A stretch of 64,000 nt of DNA from Oleiphilus messinensis (lineage in GTDB: Bacteria > Pseudomonadota > Gammaproteobacteria > Pseudomonadales > Oleiphilaceae). The DNA lies in contig NZ_CP021425.1 of the NCBI RefSeq assembly GCF_002162375.1, forward strand, positions 2,663,501 through 2,727,500, read 5' to 3'. The translations under genes were made by a program, and so were the position numbers. This document shows, piece by piece, positions 1 through 9,249 of the stretch. Each line of letters opens with the position of its first letter. The first letter of the stretch is position 1. The notes below the pieces were generated by a model. It searched no databases and was not told the origin of the DNA. It saw only the letters and a program-made list of their open reading frames with translations.

Positions 1-154
1 CTCAGGTGCGTAAATTAACGTGACTTGGTAGTCAATTACAATGGGGTGTCCAAAAAAGACACAGCCCTGTCGGTTGTTAGACATAGTTGTTTTTTAATCA
101 GCACGCCATAGTGGCGGCTTTTAAAACAACTAAAACAACTAGCAGGGCAAGGGT

Positions 155-1249
155 ATGATCTTAAACGGGCGAGTATTCGCTGTTATTTGCAGCGTAGGCT
201 CCTTCATTGGCGTGGGAGACGCTAGCGCCGAACTTGAACAGTTGGCGGATATGGATTTGCGCGAACATACGGGTCAAGCATTCATCGCGATTGATCAAAA
301 TCGGTGGGAAAATCGGGATTATATCCGGGTTAACCTGGGGATGGACATTGCCGTGCAAATGAATGCTGACGACGTTAAATTGGGAGAGTATCACCGTTAT
401 GAGAACGGTGATGCTTGCCATGATTGTAATGGCTCAGAATCCGGTCTTGAGGCCCAACCGGCAGACTTGTGGTTAAAAAACTTTTCGCTGGGAACCATTG
501 CAGAGGAAAATGGAGTGCAAAGTGATGGGCAGTATTATCAAGCGGGACAGGTTGTTCCCTTTAATATCACTGATCCGTATCTGGAATTCGCATTGGAAGA
601 TAATGTGCCAATCGGTATTCGTTTGGGATTTCGTGGGGCCCAGGGCGTTTTAGGTGCGAATATTCTCAGTTTAACGGGAAATTTACCTGTCGATATCAAA
701 GATACCGCCCGTGCGTTACGTGATGCACCAAACCGACCCTGGTGGATTGATGTCGCTGGTGCTCTATTAGGCAATACGCCAGTCGAGTCCAAAGCTCAAC
801 TGGTTACGGGGCCGAATGGTTCGGCAGGGAATTATGACTATTCTACGGGTGGGATTCTCGATCCAGTGCGCGCTAGCTGGATAGGCATTCCGGATGGCGC
901 ACCATTTTCGATTGGCCCGATTTTTCTGATTGGGACCATTAATTTTGCAACAGATAGCTGTAACTTGTTTGGTATCCCGACCTGTTTTCCACTGAGCATT
1001 TATCAGAGTATTGATATTGGTGAGCGACAAAACGATAACACGTATAAACCTGTCGATGGTTTATTTTCCTCCTTTCAAACACAGGATTTGAACTGGTTTA
1101 ATCCAGACACTGCCCGTGCTGTCACGGCGACTCAGGGTGCGTTTCTAAATATTCCCGACGGCGGTATAGAGCTCAAGTTAAGCGAAGCTTTTAATGGGTT
1201 GCCAAGGCAACGGGTAGAGTATATTGATCGTGGGGTTGGTTTGTTCTGA
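155..1249 (+). CDS. Hypothetical exported protein
   Basis: A 364-residue protein with an N-terminal hydrophobic stretch ending in a plausible signal-peptidase site (DASA, about residue 25), so probably Sec-exported. The mature N-terminus has a short motif of the form LxxMDLREHTGQAF. From memory, similar L-x-D-x-x-L-x-x-x-TGQA openings occur in exported hypothetical proteins of Pseudomonas-like bacteria. The rest is rich in G, N and D and looks beta-rich, without transmembrane segments. Two CxxC-type pairs occur (CHDC near residue 88; CNLFGIPTC near 268). The ATG is preceded by a purine-rich stretch (gggcaaggg). It stands alone, with no operon partner. Function unknown; the coding call is strong because of length and signal peptide. 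Confidence 0.8.
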   Translation: MILNGRVFAVICSVGSFIGVGDASAELEQLADMDLREHTGQAFIAIDQNRWENRDYIRVNLGMDIAVQMNADDVKLGEYHRYENGDACHDCNGSESGLEAQPADLWLKNFSLGTIAEENGVQSDGQYYQAGQVVPFNITDPYLEFALEDNVPIGIRLGFRGAQGVLGANILSLTGNLPVDIKDTARALRDAPNRPWWIDVAGALLGNTPVESKAQLVTGPNGSAGNYDYSTGGILDPVRASWIGIPDGAPFSIGPIFLIGTINFATDSCNLFGIPTCFPLSIYQSIDIGERQNDNTYKPVDGLFSSFQTQDLNWFNPDTARAVTATQGAFLNIPDGGIELKLSEAFNGLPRQRVEYIDRGVGLF

Positions 1250-1314
1250 AAAGATCATGGTATAGATTGTGCGGGCTTTATTGAACCAGAAGCGCGTATT
1301 GTACTAATAGTTTC

Positions 1315-1530
1315 TCAGCGTTTTGCCGGGGACATTGTATTACCTGAGCGGATATCGCGTTCTGCTATATTCATTAATTTTAATAGCGCGATAGCTTCAT
1401 CTTTGCGCTGAGCTTGGTGTTCTGATTCAATTCTATAAACTGGTTTTCCACTTTGAGTGATTGTAATTGGCTCCTCCAAGTCTAATTTGGCGGCATTCTG
1501 TTTGAGATAACTGATGGTTTCAATTCTCAT
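1315..1530 (-). CDS. Orphan Phd/YefM-type antitoxin
   Basis: A 71-residue protein with the N-terminal fold signature of Phd/YefM antitoxins: helix (SYLKQNAAKL), then the EEPITITQSGKPVYRI strand-turn-strand segment that in this family forms the DNA-binding dimer. The C-terminal helix is rich in charged residues, as expected for a toxin-binding tail. In this family the antitoxin normally precedes and overlaps a RelE/Doc/PIN toxin gene. Downstream on the minus strand (below 1315) no toxin is seen; the next gene is the convergent exported-protein gene. It is therefore a solitary antitoxin, either the relic of a broken module or a free-standing regulator. Confidence 0.75.
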   Translation of the reverse strand: MRIETISYLKQNAAKLDLEEPITITQSGKPVYRIESEHQAQRKDEAIALLKLMNIAERDIRSGNTMSPAKR

Positions 1531-1630
1531 GTCATTTCCAAAGCATCACTGATTAATGAGTCTGATTATAGTTCATAAATGGACTGATTAAAACATGCGC
1601 TATTCAATGTTATGTTCTACCTTCAGGACT

Positions 1631-1661
1631 AAAAAAGGGCCAGGTGGAGGATGCCTGGCCC
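1631..1661 (-). terminator. Terminator of the RND pump operon
   Basis: An 8-bp GC-rich stem (GGGCCAGG/CCTGGCCC) with a 9-nt loop. On the minus strand it is followed by six T residues (the A-tract at 1631-1636). It lies about 50 bp past the stop codon of the pump permease gene, the expected place for intrinsic termination of that operon. Confidence 0.85.
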
Positions 1662-1711
1662 GAAGGGCTGTTTTATGGAGTGTGTTCACTCCCAGCCGTC
1701 AGCAAAAGGAA

Positions 1712-4700
1712 TTAGCTTTTTGAGGTTTGTGTTCCGAGTGGTGCGGTCAAAGTGTCCATCTCTTGTGCGTTGCTGGTTTGTTCGACGCTGTCTTTGGCGA
1801 GATAACGTCTGACCAGATAATAAAATACCGGAGTCAGCATCAAGCCGAAGAGGGTTACCCCGATCATGCCGGAGAATACCGCTACGCCCATTGCCTGGCG
1901 CATTTCTGCACCGGCACCGCTTGAGAAAACCAGAGGTACTACGCCCATGATAAATGCGAGTGAGGTCATCAGGATCGGGCGGAGTCGTAATTTACTGGCT
2001 TCGACCACTGCTTCGAACAAGGGCAGACCCTGATCTTCTTTCTCTTTGGCGAACTCCACGATCAGGATGGCATTTTTCGTGGCCAGCCCCACAAGTACAA
2101 TGAGCCCGATCTGGGTGAAAATGTTGTTATCACCCCCGTGAATAATTACGCCAGTGATTGCTGATAATAATGTCATGGGCACAATCAGGATGATCGCCAA
2201 TGGCAGTGACCAGCTCTCGTATTGGGCAGCCAGCACCAGAAATACCAGCAATACGACTAATGGAAAGACATAAATCGCCGAATTGCCCGCCAGGATCTGT
2301 TGATAGGTCAGGTCGGTCCATTCGAATGTCATGCCGTTAGGTAATTCTGCTTCGAGTAGTTTAGTCATCGCGGCCTGCGCCTGACCGGAGCTGAAACCGG
2401 GCCCTGCTGCACCGTTGATTTCGGCTGTTGGATAGCCGTTGTAGTGCATTACTCGATCCGGTCCTGCCGTGTGGTTCACATCCACGAACGACGCCATGGG
2501 AATCATATCACCCTGATTATTGCGCACTTTCAAACGGGCAATCTGATCGGCCTCAATTCGGTAATCCTGCTCTGCTTGTACGTTTACCTGATAAGTGCGG
2601 CCAAAGAGGTTAAAGTCATTCACGTACAGGGAACCAAGATACACTTGCATGGTTTCGAAAATATCGTTTAAGGGCACACCATGGGTCATGGCTTTGGCGC
2701 GATCCACGTCCACGTCGATTTGCGGAACTTTCACCTGAAAACTGGAGAATACACCGGTGAGTTCCGGGGTTTGCCATGCTTTCATGATGACTTTTTGAGT
2801 TTGAGCAAAAAGTTCGTCGTAACCAAGACTGGCCCGATCTTCAACTTGCAACTTGAAGCCGCCAATGGTGCCCAGTCCACGGACAGGTGGTGGCGGGAAT
2901 ATGGCAACAAATGATTCCTTGATGTTACCAAACTGCTGATTAAGTTGTCCTGCAATGGCATCAGCCGACAGACTTGGGTCTGTCCGTTCTTCAAACGGTT
3001 TCAGCGTGACAAAGACAATACCGGCGTTGGGACTGTTGGTGAAGCCGTTAATCGATAGACCCGGAAAAGCAACTGCCGACTCCACACCGGGGTGTGCCAT
3101 GGCGATGCTGGACATCTCGCGAATTACGGACTCCGTGCGATCCAGACTTGCGGCGTCTGGCAACTGAGCGAAAGAGACCAGATATTGCTTATCCTGACCC
3201 GGTACAAAACCGCTTGGCGTCGCAGAAAATTGTTGATAGGTGAGGGCCAGCAGACCGCCATATACGATGACGACAATCGCACTGCCACGAATCATTCGTT
3301 TGACACCGAAAGTGTATACGTTCGAAAGCCCTTCGAAAAAGCGGTTGAATGGTGCGAATAACCAACGTCCAAACAGCTTATCCATGATCCGGGTCGGCAA
3401 GTCTTTTTTATCCCGATGATCTTTCAACAACACTGCTGCTAACGCAGGGCTCAGGGTGAGTGAGTTGAACGTCGAAATGATCGTCGAGATGGCAATTGTC
3501 AACGCAAACTGTTTATAAAACTGCCCAGTCAGACCCGATATAAACGCAGTGGGTATAAATACGGCGCTCAGTACCAGTGAGGTGGCGATGATGGGGCCGG
3601 TAACTTCGCGCATCGCCTGTTGGGTTGCTTCAAATGGGGTTTTGCCCAATTCTATATTCCGTTCCACATTTTCAACGACCACAATGGCATCATCAACCAC
3701 GATACCGATTGCCAATACCAGCCCAAAAAGTGAAAGCGCATTTAGAGAGAAGCCGAACAGGTGCATTACCGCAAAGGTACCCACAAGTGATACCGGTACG
3801 GCGACCAGCGGGATAATCGAAGCTCTCCAGGTTTGCAGAAACAATACCACTACGATTACGACGAGAACGATGGCTTCAAGCAGGGTTTTCACGACCGCTT
3901 TGATCGAGCCTTTTACAAAAACTGTTGGGTCATAAACAATCGAGTAATCGACGCCATCGGGAAAGGTTTCCTTGAGTTCGGCCATTGTCGCGCGAACATT
4001 ATCGGATATTTCGATTGCATTGGAGCCAGGCCGCTGAAATATGGGCAGGGCTGCAGCCTGCTTGTTGTTCAGCAAGGAGCGTAATGCATAGGAATTTGCG
4101 CCCAGTTCAATACGGGCGATGTCTTTCAGGCGCGTTACTTCGCCATTGGAACCAACACGAACGATGATGTTTTCAAACTCGGACTCGGACTGTAAGCGAC
4201 CTTTTACATTGATGAGTAATTGATAGTCACTGGTGCTGGAGGCTGGCGGTGCACCAATAGCACCCGCAGCGGCCTGTCGGTTTTGTTCCCGAATGGCCCG
4301 GATTACATCGCCGGTCGTTAGTTTCAAACTGGCGACCTTGGCCGGATCCAGCCAGATGCGCAGGGAATAATCGCCCGCTCCGAAAACTCGGACTGCGCCG
4401 ACCCCGTCAATGCGAGATAACTCATCCTTGACTTTCAGTACCGCGAAATTAGACAGATATAACATGTCATAGCGGTCATCCGGTGAGGTGATATGTACCA
4501 CCATGGTCAGGTCGGGTGAGGATTTTTCCGTCACGACACCTTGTTGCTGCACTTCAGTTGGTAACCGTGGCAGGGCACGACTGACCCGGTTCTGGACCTG
4601 TACCTGAGCATTATCGAGGTCGGTGCCCAAGGCAAAGGTGACTGTTAGGCTCAATCTGCCATCCGCTGTGGATTGAGATGACATATAGAGCATGTTCTCC

Positions 4701-4921
4701 ACGCCGTTGATTGCCTGTTCAAGTGGCGATGCAACGGTTTGTGCAATGACTTTCGGGTTGGCCCCGGGATAATTAGCGGTAACCACGACCGTGGGGGGCA
4801 CCACTTCAGGGTATTCCGTGATCGGTAGCTGGAATACTGAAATGGCCCCGGCAATAAAAATCAGGATAGAAAGTACCGCCGCGAAAATCGGGCGGCGGAT
4901 AAAGTATTGAGAAAAATTCAT
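1712..4921 (-). CDS. RND multidrug efflux permease, MexF/AcrB type
   Basis: A 1069-residue inner-membrane proton/drug antiporter of the HAE1 branch of the RND superfamily, close to the usual 1030-1070 residues. It opens with MNFSQYFIRRPIFA, the classic first transmembrane entry. A large periplasmic loop follows, then the TM4 region with the conserved GIVVDDAIVVVENVER segment carrying the two proton-relay aspartates. A second periplasmic loop precedes the C-terminal six-helix bundle (ending near GVTLFGLMLTPVFYYLVR). The sequence reads closest to MexF-type pumps. It is the second gene of an operon with the adaptor (39-bp gap). No outer-membrane channel gene follows, so the pump probably borrows a TolC/OprN-like protein encoded elsewhere. 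Confidence 0.95.
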   Translation of the reverse strand: MNFSQYFIRRPIFAAVLSILIFIAGAISVFQLPITEYPEVVPPTVVVTANYPGANPKVIAQTVASPLEQAINGVENMLYMSSQSTADGRLSLTVTFALGTDLDNAQVQVQNRVSRALPRLPTEVQQQGVVTEKSSPDLTMVVHITSPDDRYDMLYLSNFAVLKVKDELSRIDGVGAVRVFGAGDYSLRIWLDPAKVASLKLTTGDVIRAIREQNRQAAAGAIGAPPASSTSDYQLLINVKGRLQSESEFENIIVRVGSNGEVTRLKDIARIELGANSYALRSLLNNKQAAALPIFQRPGSNAIEISDNVRATMAELKETFPDGVDYSIVYDPTVFVKGSIKAVVKTLLEAIVLVVIVVVLFLQTWRASIIPLVAVPVSLVGTFAVMHLFGFSLNALSLFGLVLAIGIVVDDAIVVVENVERNIELGKTPFEATQQAMREVTGPIIATSLVLSAVFIPTAFISGLTGQFYKQFALTIAISTIISTFNSLTLSPALAAVLLKDHRDKKDLPTRIMDKLFGRWLFAPFNRFFEGLSNVYTFGVKRMIRGSAIVVIVYGGLLALTYQQFSATPSGFVPGQDKQYLVSFAQLPDAASLDRTESVIREMSSIAMAHPGVESAVAFPGLSINGFTNSPNAGIVFVTLKPFEERTDPSLSADAIAGQLNQQFGNIKESFVAIFPPPPVRGLGTIGGFKLQVEDRASLGYDELFAQTQKVIMKAWQTPELTGVFSSFQVKVPQIDVDVDRAKAMTHGVPLNDIFETMQVYLGSLYVNDFNLFGRTYQVNVQAEQDYRIEADQIARLKVRNNQGDMIPMASFVDVNHTAGPDRVMHYNGYPTAEINGAAGPGFSSGQAQAAMTKLLEAELPNGMTFEWTDLTYQQILAGNSAIYVFPLVVLLVFLVLAAQYESWSLPLAIILIVPMTLLSAITGVIIHGGDNNIFTQIGLIVLVGLATKNAILIVEFAKEKEDQGLPLFEAVVEASKLRLRPILMTSLAFIMGVVPLVFSSGAGAEMRQAMGVAVFSGMIGVTLFGLMLTPVFYYLVRRYLAKDSVEQTSNAQEMDTLTAPLGTQTSKS

Positions 4922-4959
4922 ATATCTACTCCGAACGCTATTCTTCTGCGTAACCGGTA

Positions 4960-6273
4960 TTAACCGCGCGGATCCGTTGCCAGTGCCGGGGATTTTAATG
5001 CTGCACCCCGTTGATCTGCAGTTAATGGCGCTGACAGCCGTTGCATGCTGTTCTCTACCAATTGTTGTTCATCGCGCAGTGTTGCGAGGTCATCCGGACT
5101 AAACATGGCGACAGTCTCCGGTTGCACTTGTACCCCGGGACGCACCCGTTGCAAGCCATTCACGACGATAATGTCGCCCGCCTCAAGGCCACTGCGGATA
5201 ATACGCATATCGTTAACTTTTGGTCCCAGTTCAATGCCCCGGTACTCAACATGATTCTCTTCACTCAAAACAAGAACGTATTTGTTATTCAAATCCGTAC
5301 CAATTGCTCTGTCCGTGACCAGCACGGCGTTGTACGGCGCTTGTGCTGCAAGCTTGATTCGGGCAAACAATCCGGGAGTGAACCGGTGTTCCGCATTACT
5401 GAATGTGGCTCTTACTCGGATGGTTCCGGTTTGCGGGTTGACCTGATTATCGATAAAGTCGAGCGCGCCGAGGTGTGAGTAATCCTGTTCGTTTGCCAAT
5501 TGCAAAAAAGCCGGGGATTTGTACTCGCCGAGATCTCCCATGCTGTCACCTTGATACAGGGTTTGGTATTTCAGGTATGACTGCTCATCCGCATCAAAGT
5601 AGGCATAGACTTCATCCACTGAAACCAGACGGGTCAGTTCGGTCACACCGGCGGTAACATAATTGCCTTCAGTGATCTGTGCGTTTGAAATCCGGCCTGA
5701 AATCGGTGCCGTGACCCGAGCGTAGCTCAGGTTGAGCTCTGCAGACTGAAGTGCAGCGTGGGTTGCTTCCACATTGGCTGCAGCCTGATCCCGCTCCGCA
5801 GCGCGATTGTCCAATTGCTCTTCAGAAATTGCATTTTGCTTGCGCAGGGATTCTGCTCGTTTCAGATCATTTTTAGCCAGGGACAGACGGGAAAACGCGG
5901 CTTTAAGTTCAGCGGTCAACCGCGATACTTCTGCTTTGTAGGGTTTTTCATCGATTGCGAAAAGTAAATCACCTTTCTGTACGAGAGATCCTTCGGTGAA
6001 CGCAACTTGCTCGATATAGCCGGACACTCTGGGTCGCAAGACGACTGTTTCGGGGGCTTCCAGCCGACCTGTGAACTGATCCCACTCGGTTATGGTCTCA
6101 AAGAGCACCGGGGCTACGGATACTATTGGCAGCTGAGGTTGACTTTGTGCAGGTGTTTCATTGCTCGGTGCACTGCATGCGCTAACGAAAATGGCCGTAA
6201 ATACCCCCAGAATAATTTTGCGAGATGTGGTGAAGCGTTCTGAATTCCGTTGTTCGTTTGAGTCCGTTGTCAT
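4960..6273 (-). CDS. RND periplasmic adaptor lipoprotein, MexE type
   Basis: Membrane-fusion protein linking the RND permease to an outer-membrane channel. From the chosen ATG the protein is 437 residues. It has a short N-tail, one hydrophobic helix ending in a lipobox (VSAC), the first half of the lipoyl/barrel-sandwich domain (PRVSGYIEQVAFTEGSLVQKGD), a long alpha-helical hairpin, the second lipoyl half (ARVTAPISGRIS) and beta-barrel domains. An upstream in-frame ATG at 6318 exists, but the ATG at 6273 has AGGAGA five bases ahead, so it is preferred. It leads the operon with the permease. The upstream region (6274-6629) holds a nod-box-like palindrome, suggesting LysR control. Confidence 0.93.
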   Translation of the reverse strand: MTTDSNEQRNSERFTTSRKIILGVFTAIFVSACSAPSNETPAQSQPQLPIVSVAPVLFETITEWDQFTGRLEAPETVVLRPRVSGYIEQVAFTEGSLVQKGDLLFAIDEKPYKAEVSRLTAELKAAFSRLSLAKNDLKRAESLRKQNAISEEQLDNRAAERDQAAANVEATHAALQSAELNLSYARVTAPISGRISNAQITEGNYVTAGVTELTRLVSVDEVYAYFDADEQSYLKYQTLYQGDSMGDLGEYKSPAFLQLANEQDYSHLGALDFIDNQVNPQTGTIRVRATFSNAEHRFTPGLFARIKLAAQAPYNAVLVTDRAIGTDLNNKYVLVLSEENHVEYRGIELGPKVNDMRIIRSGLEAGDIIVVNGLQRVRPGVQVQPETVAMFSPDDLATLRDEQQLVENSMQRLSAPLTADQRGAALKSPALATDPRG

Positions 6274-6513
6274 GACTTTCTCCTGGAATTGATAAATCCT
6301 GCTCTTAAATGGAAACAATCTGCCGGATGGTGGTGCGGATGAATCTTCAGAATTAAAGCAACCTGTGCTGACACCCCTCTGTCAGCAGTAATTGTTTCCA
6401 GTAAAACTTTTAAACTGATTGCATTATCTGGTGGATGACCTATATCGTCTAATTTATATTTGGTACCTAAATCCTGCAATCTATATGTCTGAATCGATTC
6501 GATACGACTATAG

Positions 6514-6540
6514 CGACATTTAGTGTCGATGGATCACCAT
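6514..6540. promoter_or_regulatory. Nod-box-like LysR operator upstream of the pump operon
   Basis: A perfect dyad CGACA-N5-TGTCG (6514-6528) continues into GTCGAT-N5-ACCAT (6525-6540). Published MexT nod boxes upstream of mexE are recalled as ATCA-N5-GTCGAT-N4-ACYAT, so the core matches closely but the spacer is one base longer and the ATCA arm is imperfect. It sits about 240 bp before the adaptor start, and a MexT-like LysR gene lies beyond the IS element. A perfect 10-bp palindrome GAATCGATTC (6491-6500) lies next to it. The remainder of 6274-6629 holds no recognisable gene. Confidence 0.55.
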
Positions 6541-6629
6541 TTTGCACACCATGCAACTGAAACAAGCGTAATTCACTTGATTGGACTGTTTAAATTATAA
6601 TCATCTCTATCGTCAACCGGAGCAACAGG

Positions 6630-8143
6630 CCAAAGTCTGCCTGACTCCAAATCTGGAATTTGCTTAGTCGAAGAATTTAAGTATAGGTATTTTGGTCAAT
6701 GAATAAACGACAGCTTTAACCAGTCAGCCCACGGAGTTGGGTGAAGATGGTTGCTCGGAACGTTGACCTTAAGCTGATTCCCACCACGCAAGAGTTGTCC
6801 AGCAGTACGTACCAGAAAAGTTCGGATAGTTTGAATTTCCCATCGTTTCAATTCGTCATTATCGCTCAGTAGTGCCATCCAGCGTACCGTGTTATACGCC
6901 AGCACAGCGCATTGGAAAATTAATGAGCTGGCCATGAAATCATGGCTCTTGATTTGCGCCAGCCCCATTTGGTTCTTAGCTTCATCCAACCAGGTTTCAC
7001 AAGTTGCGCGCTTTCCGTATGTCGTGTGTGCTTGCCAAGGAGACAACCGCTCTGTGGTTACGTAGCAGAAGTAGTCGTAAACGGGCTCATTCAGCAAGGC
7101 TTGTTGAGGGCCTTTGGTGATGAGAGCAGTTTTACGCCGCACAGCAACAAAGCGACGTGACCGCTCCCATTGACCGCATTGATGGAAAAAGTCACACTGT
7201 TCCCAATCGGTATGACCCGGTACTCGTTGCCAAGCTTGCTTGTCCAACAAAGCGGCAAGGCCTTTGAGTTTCACTTTAATCAGGTAACCATGGCGAGCCT
7301 GATCCAGCCAGTCCATGAGCTCTCCAACAAAGAATCCTGAATCACCTCGGAATAGCAGCCGCATTTTGGGTGGCATCTGCGCAGAAAGTTGCTGCATGAA
7401 GCCTACAATGCCGTTGCTGGTGTAGGTGCTGCCACTGCGCAACCATGCTTGCAAAATTTCTTTGGTGTGGCTGCAAAAGGCAACCAGTGGATGATAAGAA
7501 TTAGAGCCTTTTTTCGTTGGGTTGTAGCCTTTTTCAGCACCTTCCTGTTGACCGTAAACGGTTTTGACAGTCGAGTCCACATCAATCCAGCCTCGATAGA
7601 GGGTTCCGGGCAACCAAGTACCGGACTTCAATGCTCTATGCCAAATTCCCTGACGCAAGGTGTGATTAATCTGTTCGAGCTGGGTGACATGCTTGAGCTT
7701 TCCACGACGGAAAATACGACCCAATGTACTGTCATCTGGAATCGATAGCCACCCCCCCACTTCACGCAGCACCTGATCTGCCCACACAGAAACCACCTTC
7801 CTGAGCGAAGTGGCACCGGCGATGATGCCGATAATCGTTAGGTAGATTGAGTCGCCCAAGCTGTAACGAGCCGTGTTGCCGCGTTGCAAATCAAGATGCT
7901 TCTGGCAAGCCTCGGTAAAACCGATGTGATCGAGGAAATGCATGGCAGGGATAATGCCAGCTTGACTAGTCAGCTTTTTTCCGGTGTGTTGATAGCGAAT
8001 TTTTGCGGCTGGTTTTTTGGCACTTTTATGGGTATTCTTGATCATGAAAAAGGTGACTCTGATGTGCTTGGTTGTTTGATGATAACCAATTGAATCAAAT
8101 CGCCTTTTTCTTTTCAAGTACAATGTTGTTTGCAGAATTTAGG
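6630..8143 (-). mobile_element. IS1380-family insertion sequence (ends approximate)
   Basis: The element contains a single complete transposase gene and separates the RND operon from its likely LysR regulator. Candidate terminal repeats are CCAAAGTCTGC reading inward from 6630 and CCTAAATTCTGC reading inward from 8143 (10 of 11 positions if one gap is allowed). No clean 4-bp target duplication was found at these points, so both ends are provisional. The transposase is transcribed toward the pump operon, so readthrough or an outward promoter could affect pump expression. Confidence 0.6.
6696..8045 (-). CDS. IS1380-family DDE transposase
   Basis: A 449-residue transposase from the preferred ATG. 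The acidic triad can be placed as WIDVDSTVKTVYG (first D), LLFRGDSGFF (second D) and RATCETWLDEAKNQMG (the E region), the arrangement of the IS4/IS1380 group, and C-terminal YNTVRW is typical too. The frame is open upstream to an ATG at 8123, but the protein is more family-like from MIKNTHKS. The gene is uninterrupted, so the element may still be active. No strong ribosome binding site precedes the start. Confidence 0.88.
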   Translation of the reverse strand: MIKNTHKSAKKPAAKIRYQHTGKKLTSQAGIIPAMHFLDHIGFTEACQKHLDLQRGNTARYSLGDSIYLTIIGIIAGATSLRKVVSVWADQVLREVGGWLSIPDDSTLGRIFRRGKLKHVTQLEQINHTLRQGIWHRALKSGTWLPGTLYRGWIDVDSTVKTVYGQQEGAEKGYNPTKKGSNSYHPLVAFCSHTKEILQAWLRSGSTYTSNGIVGFMQQLSAQMPPKMRLLFRGDSGFFVGELMDWLDQARHGYLIKVKLKGLAALLDKQAWQRVPGHTDWEQCDFFHQCGQWERSRRFVAVRRKTALITKGPQQALLNEPVYDYFCYVTTERLSPWQAHTTYGKRATCETWLDEAKNQMGLAQIKSHDFMASSLIFQCAVLAYNTVRWMALLSDNDELKRWEIQTIRTFLVRTAGQLLRGGNQLKVNVPSNHLHPTPWADWLKLSFIH

Positions 8144-8255
8144 TGGTATTTAATACATCATTAATGTGAATGAAATATCATATGCGTGAATGAATGGGTA
8201 TACTGGTATATTGAAAGCAAGCCTGAGCAGTTCCAAAAGCCGTAGAGAAAGATGA

Positions 8256-9230
8256 ATGAAAAATGTTGATTTAAACCTGTTGATTATCTTTGATGCCATC
8301 ATGACTGAAAATTCAATCAGTTCGGCTGCGGAGCGGCTGTCCATGACCCAGCCTGCGGTTTCCAATGCAGTTGCGAGGATGCGACAAGTCTGGAACAACC
8401 CGTTATTTATCAAAGAAGGGCGGGGTATTAAGCCTACCCAGTTTGCCCTTAACCTTTGGCAGCAGATTAATTCACCGTTAACCCAGATTCGAGATGCGGT
8501 TGACCCGAAAAGTTTCGATCCGGCAACCGCCCGGCGTCGTTTCCGGGTCGCCTGCGCCGATATTATGGTGGATCTGGTCTGGTTACCGATGCGTAAATTG
8601 ATAGAGCGTGAGGCACCCAATATTGATTTACATGCTATTCCATATTCCCGGCTGAACTCCCAAACCTTGCTTGCCAACGCTGAAGCTGAAATGGTCATTG
8701 GCGTGAAAGATGACCTGAGACCGTCAGACCGAAGTGAACTGCTGTTTCGGGGTGAATACGTCTGTGCAATGCGTAAAGATCACCCGCTTGCCAGCGAAGA
8801 ATTGACTCTGGAGCGCTATCTTGAGGCCGATCATCTGCTCGTGTCCTTGTCAGGTGATCCGTCCGGATTTGTGGATGAGGCACTTAGTCTGATTGGCAAA
8901 AAGCGACGGGTAGCCATGACGGTAAACCACTTTGCCTCGGTACCACAGATGTTACTGGGTACGGATCTGATTTGTGTTATCGCCAATACTGTAGTGGCAA
9001 AAGCGGCGCTGGCGGGAGAGCTCCATATCACCGCACCACCGGTAAGTTTTCCGCCCACACAAGTTGCTGTAGGCTGGCACCCGAGAGATGATCAGGATCC
9101 GGGCATTATCTGGCTACGGGAGAATATCACCCGATTTGCCCGTCAGGAGTGGGAACGTTGTGGGCCGGCTTGTTGCTTGCAATCAAACATGGCAAAACTC
9201 ACTCGGGAAACCCGCCCGCCGCTACAGTAG
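8256..9230 (+). CDS. LysR regulator, NodD/MexT-like clade
   Basis: A 324-residue LysR-type activator. Residues 1-60 form the winged helix-turn-helix (DLNLLIIFDAIMTE, then AAERLSMTQPAVSNAVAR). The rest is the periplasmic-binding-like effector domain. The opening VDLNLL-IFDA style and the segment LVSLSGDPSGFVDEAL resemble the NodD/SyrM/MexT subgroup. It was probably divergent from the pump operon before the IS element entered, the usual LysR-target arrangement. The start at 8256 follows a purine-rich AGAGAAAG. A second LysR gene ending at 15832 is a clear paralog. Control of the pump is inferred, not shown. Confidence 0.9.
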   Translation: MKNVDLNLLIIFDAIMTENSISSAAERLSMTQPAVSNAVARMRQVWNNPLFIKEGRGIKPTQFALNLWQQINSPLTQIRDAVDPKSFDPATARRRFRVACADIMVDLVWLPMRKLIEREAPNIDLHAIPYSRLNSQTLLANAEAEMVIGVKDDLRPSDRSELLFRGEYVCAMRKDHPLASEELTLERYLEADHLLVSLSGDPSGFVDEALSLIGKKRRVAMTVNHFASVPQMLLGTDLICVIANTVVAKAALAGELHITAPPVSFPPTQVAVGWHPRDDQDPGIIWLRENITRFARQEWERCGPACCLQSNMAKLTRETRPPLQ

Positions 9231-9249
9231 TCCTGAAATCGGGTACTGG

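Noticed and set aside
6660-6695. GAATTTAAGTATAGG near 6672 as a match to GAATTTAGGTGG near 8134, considered as IS1380 ends
   Set aside because: The two are in the same orientation (direct), whereas IS1380 ends must be inverted; the CCAAAGTCTGC/CCTAAATTCTGC pair was preferred, with low confidence.
8150-8698. 182-residue minus-strand frame overlapping the LysR gene
   Set aside because: It is antisense to the well-supported LysR gene, has no family features and reads as a shadow of its codon pattern.
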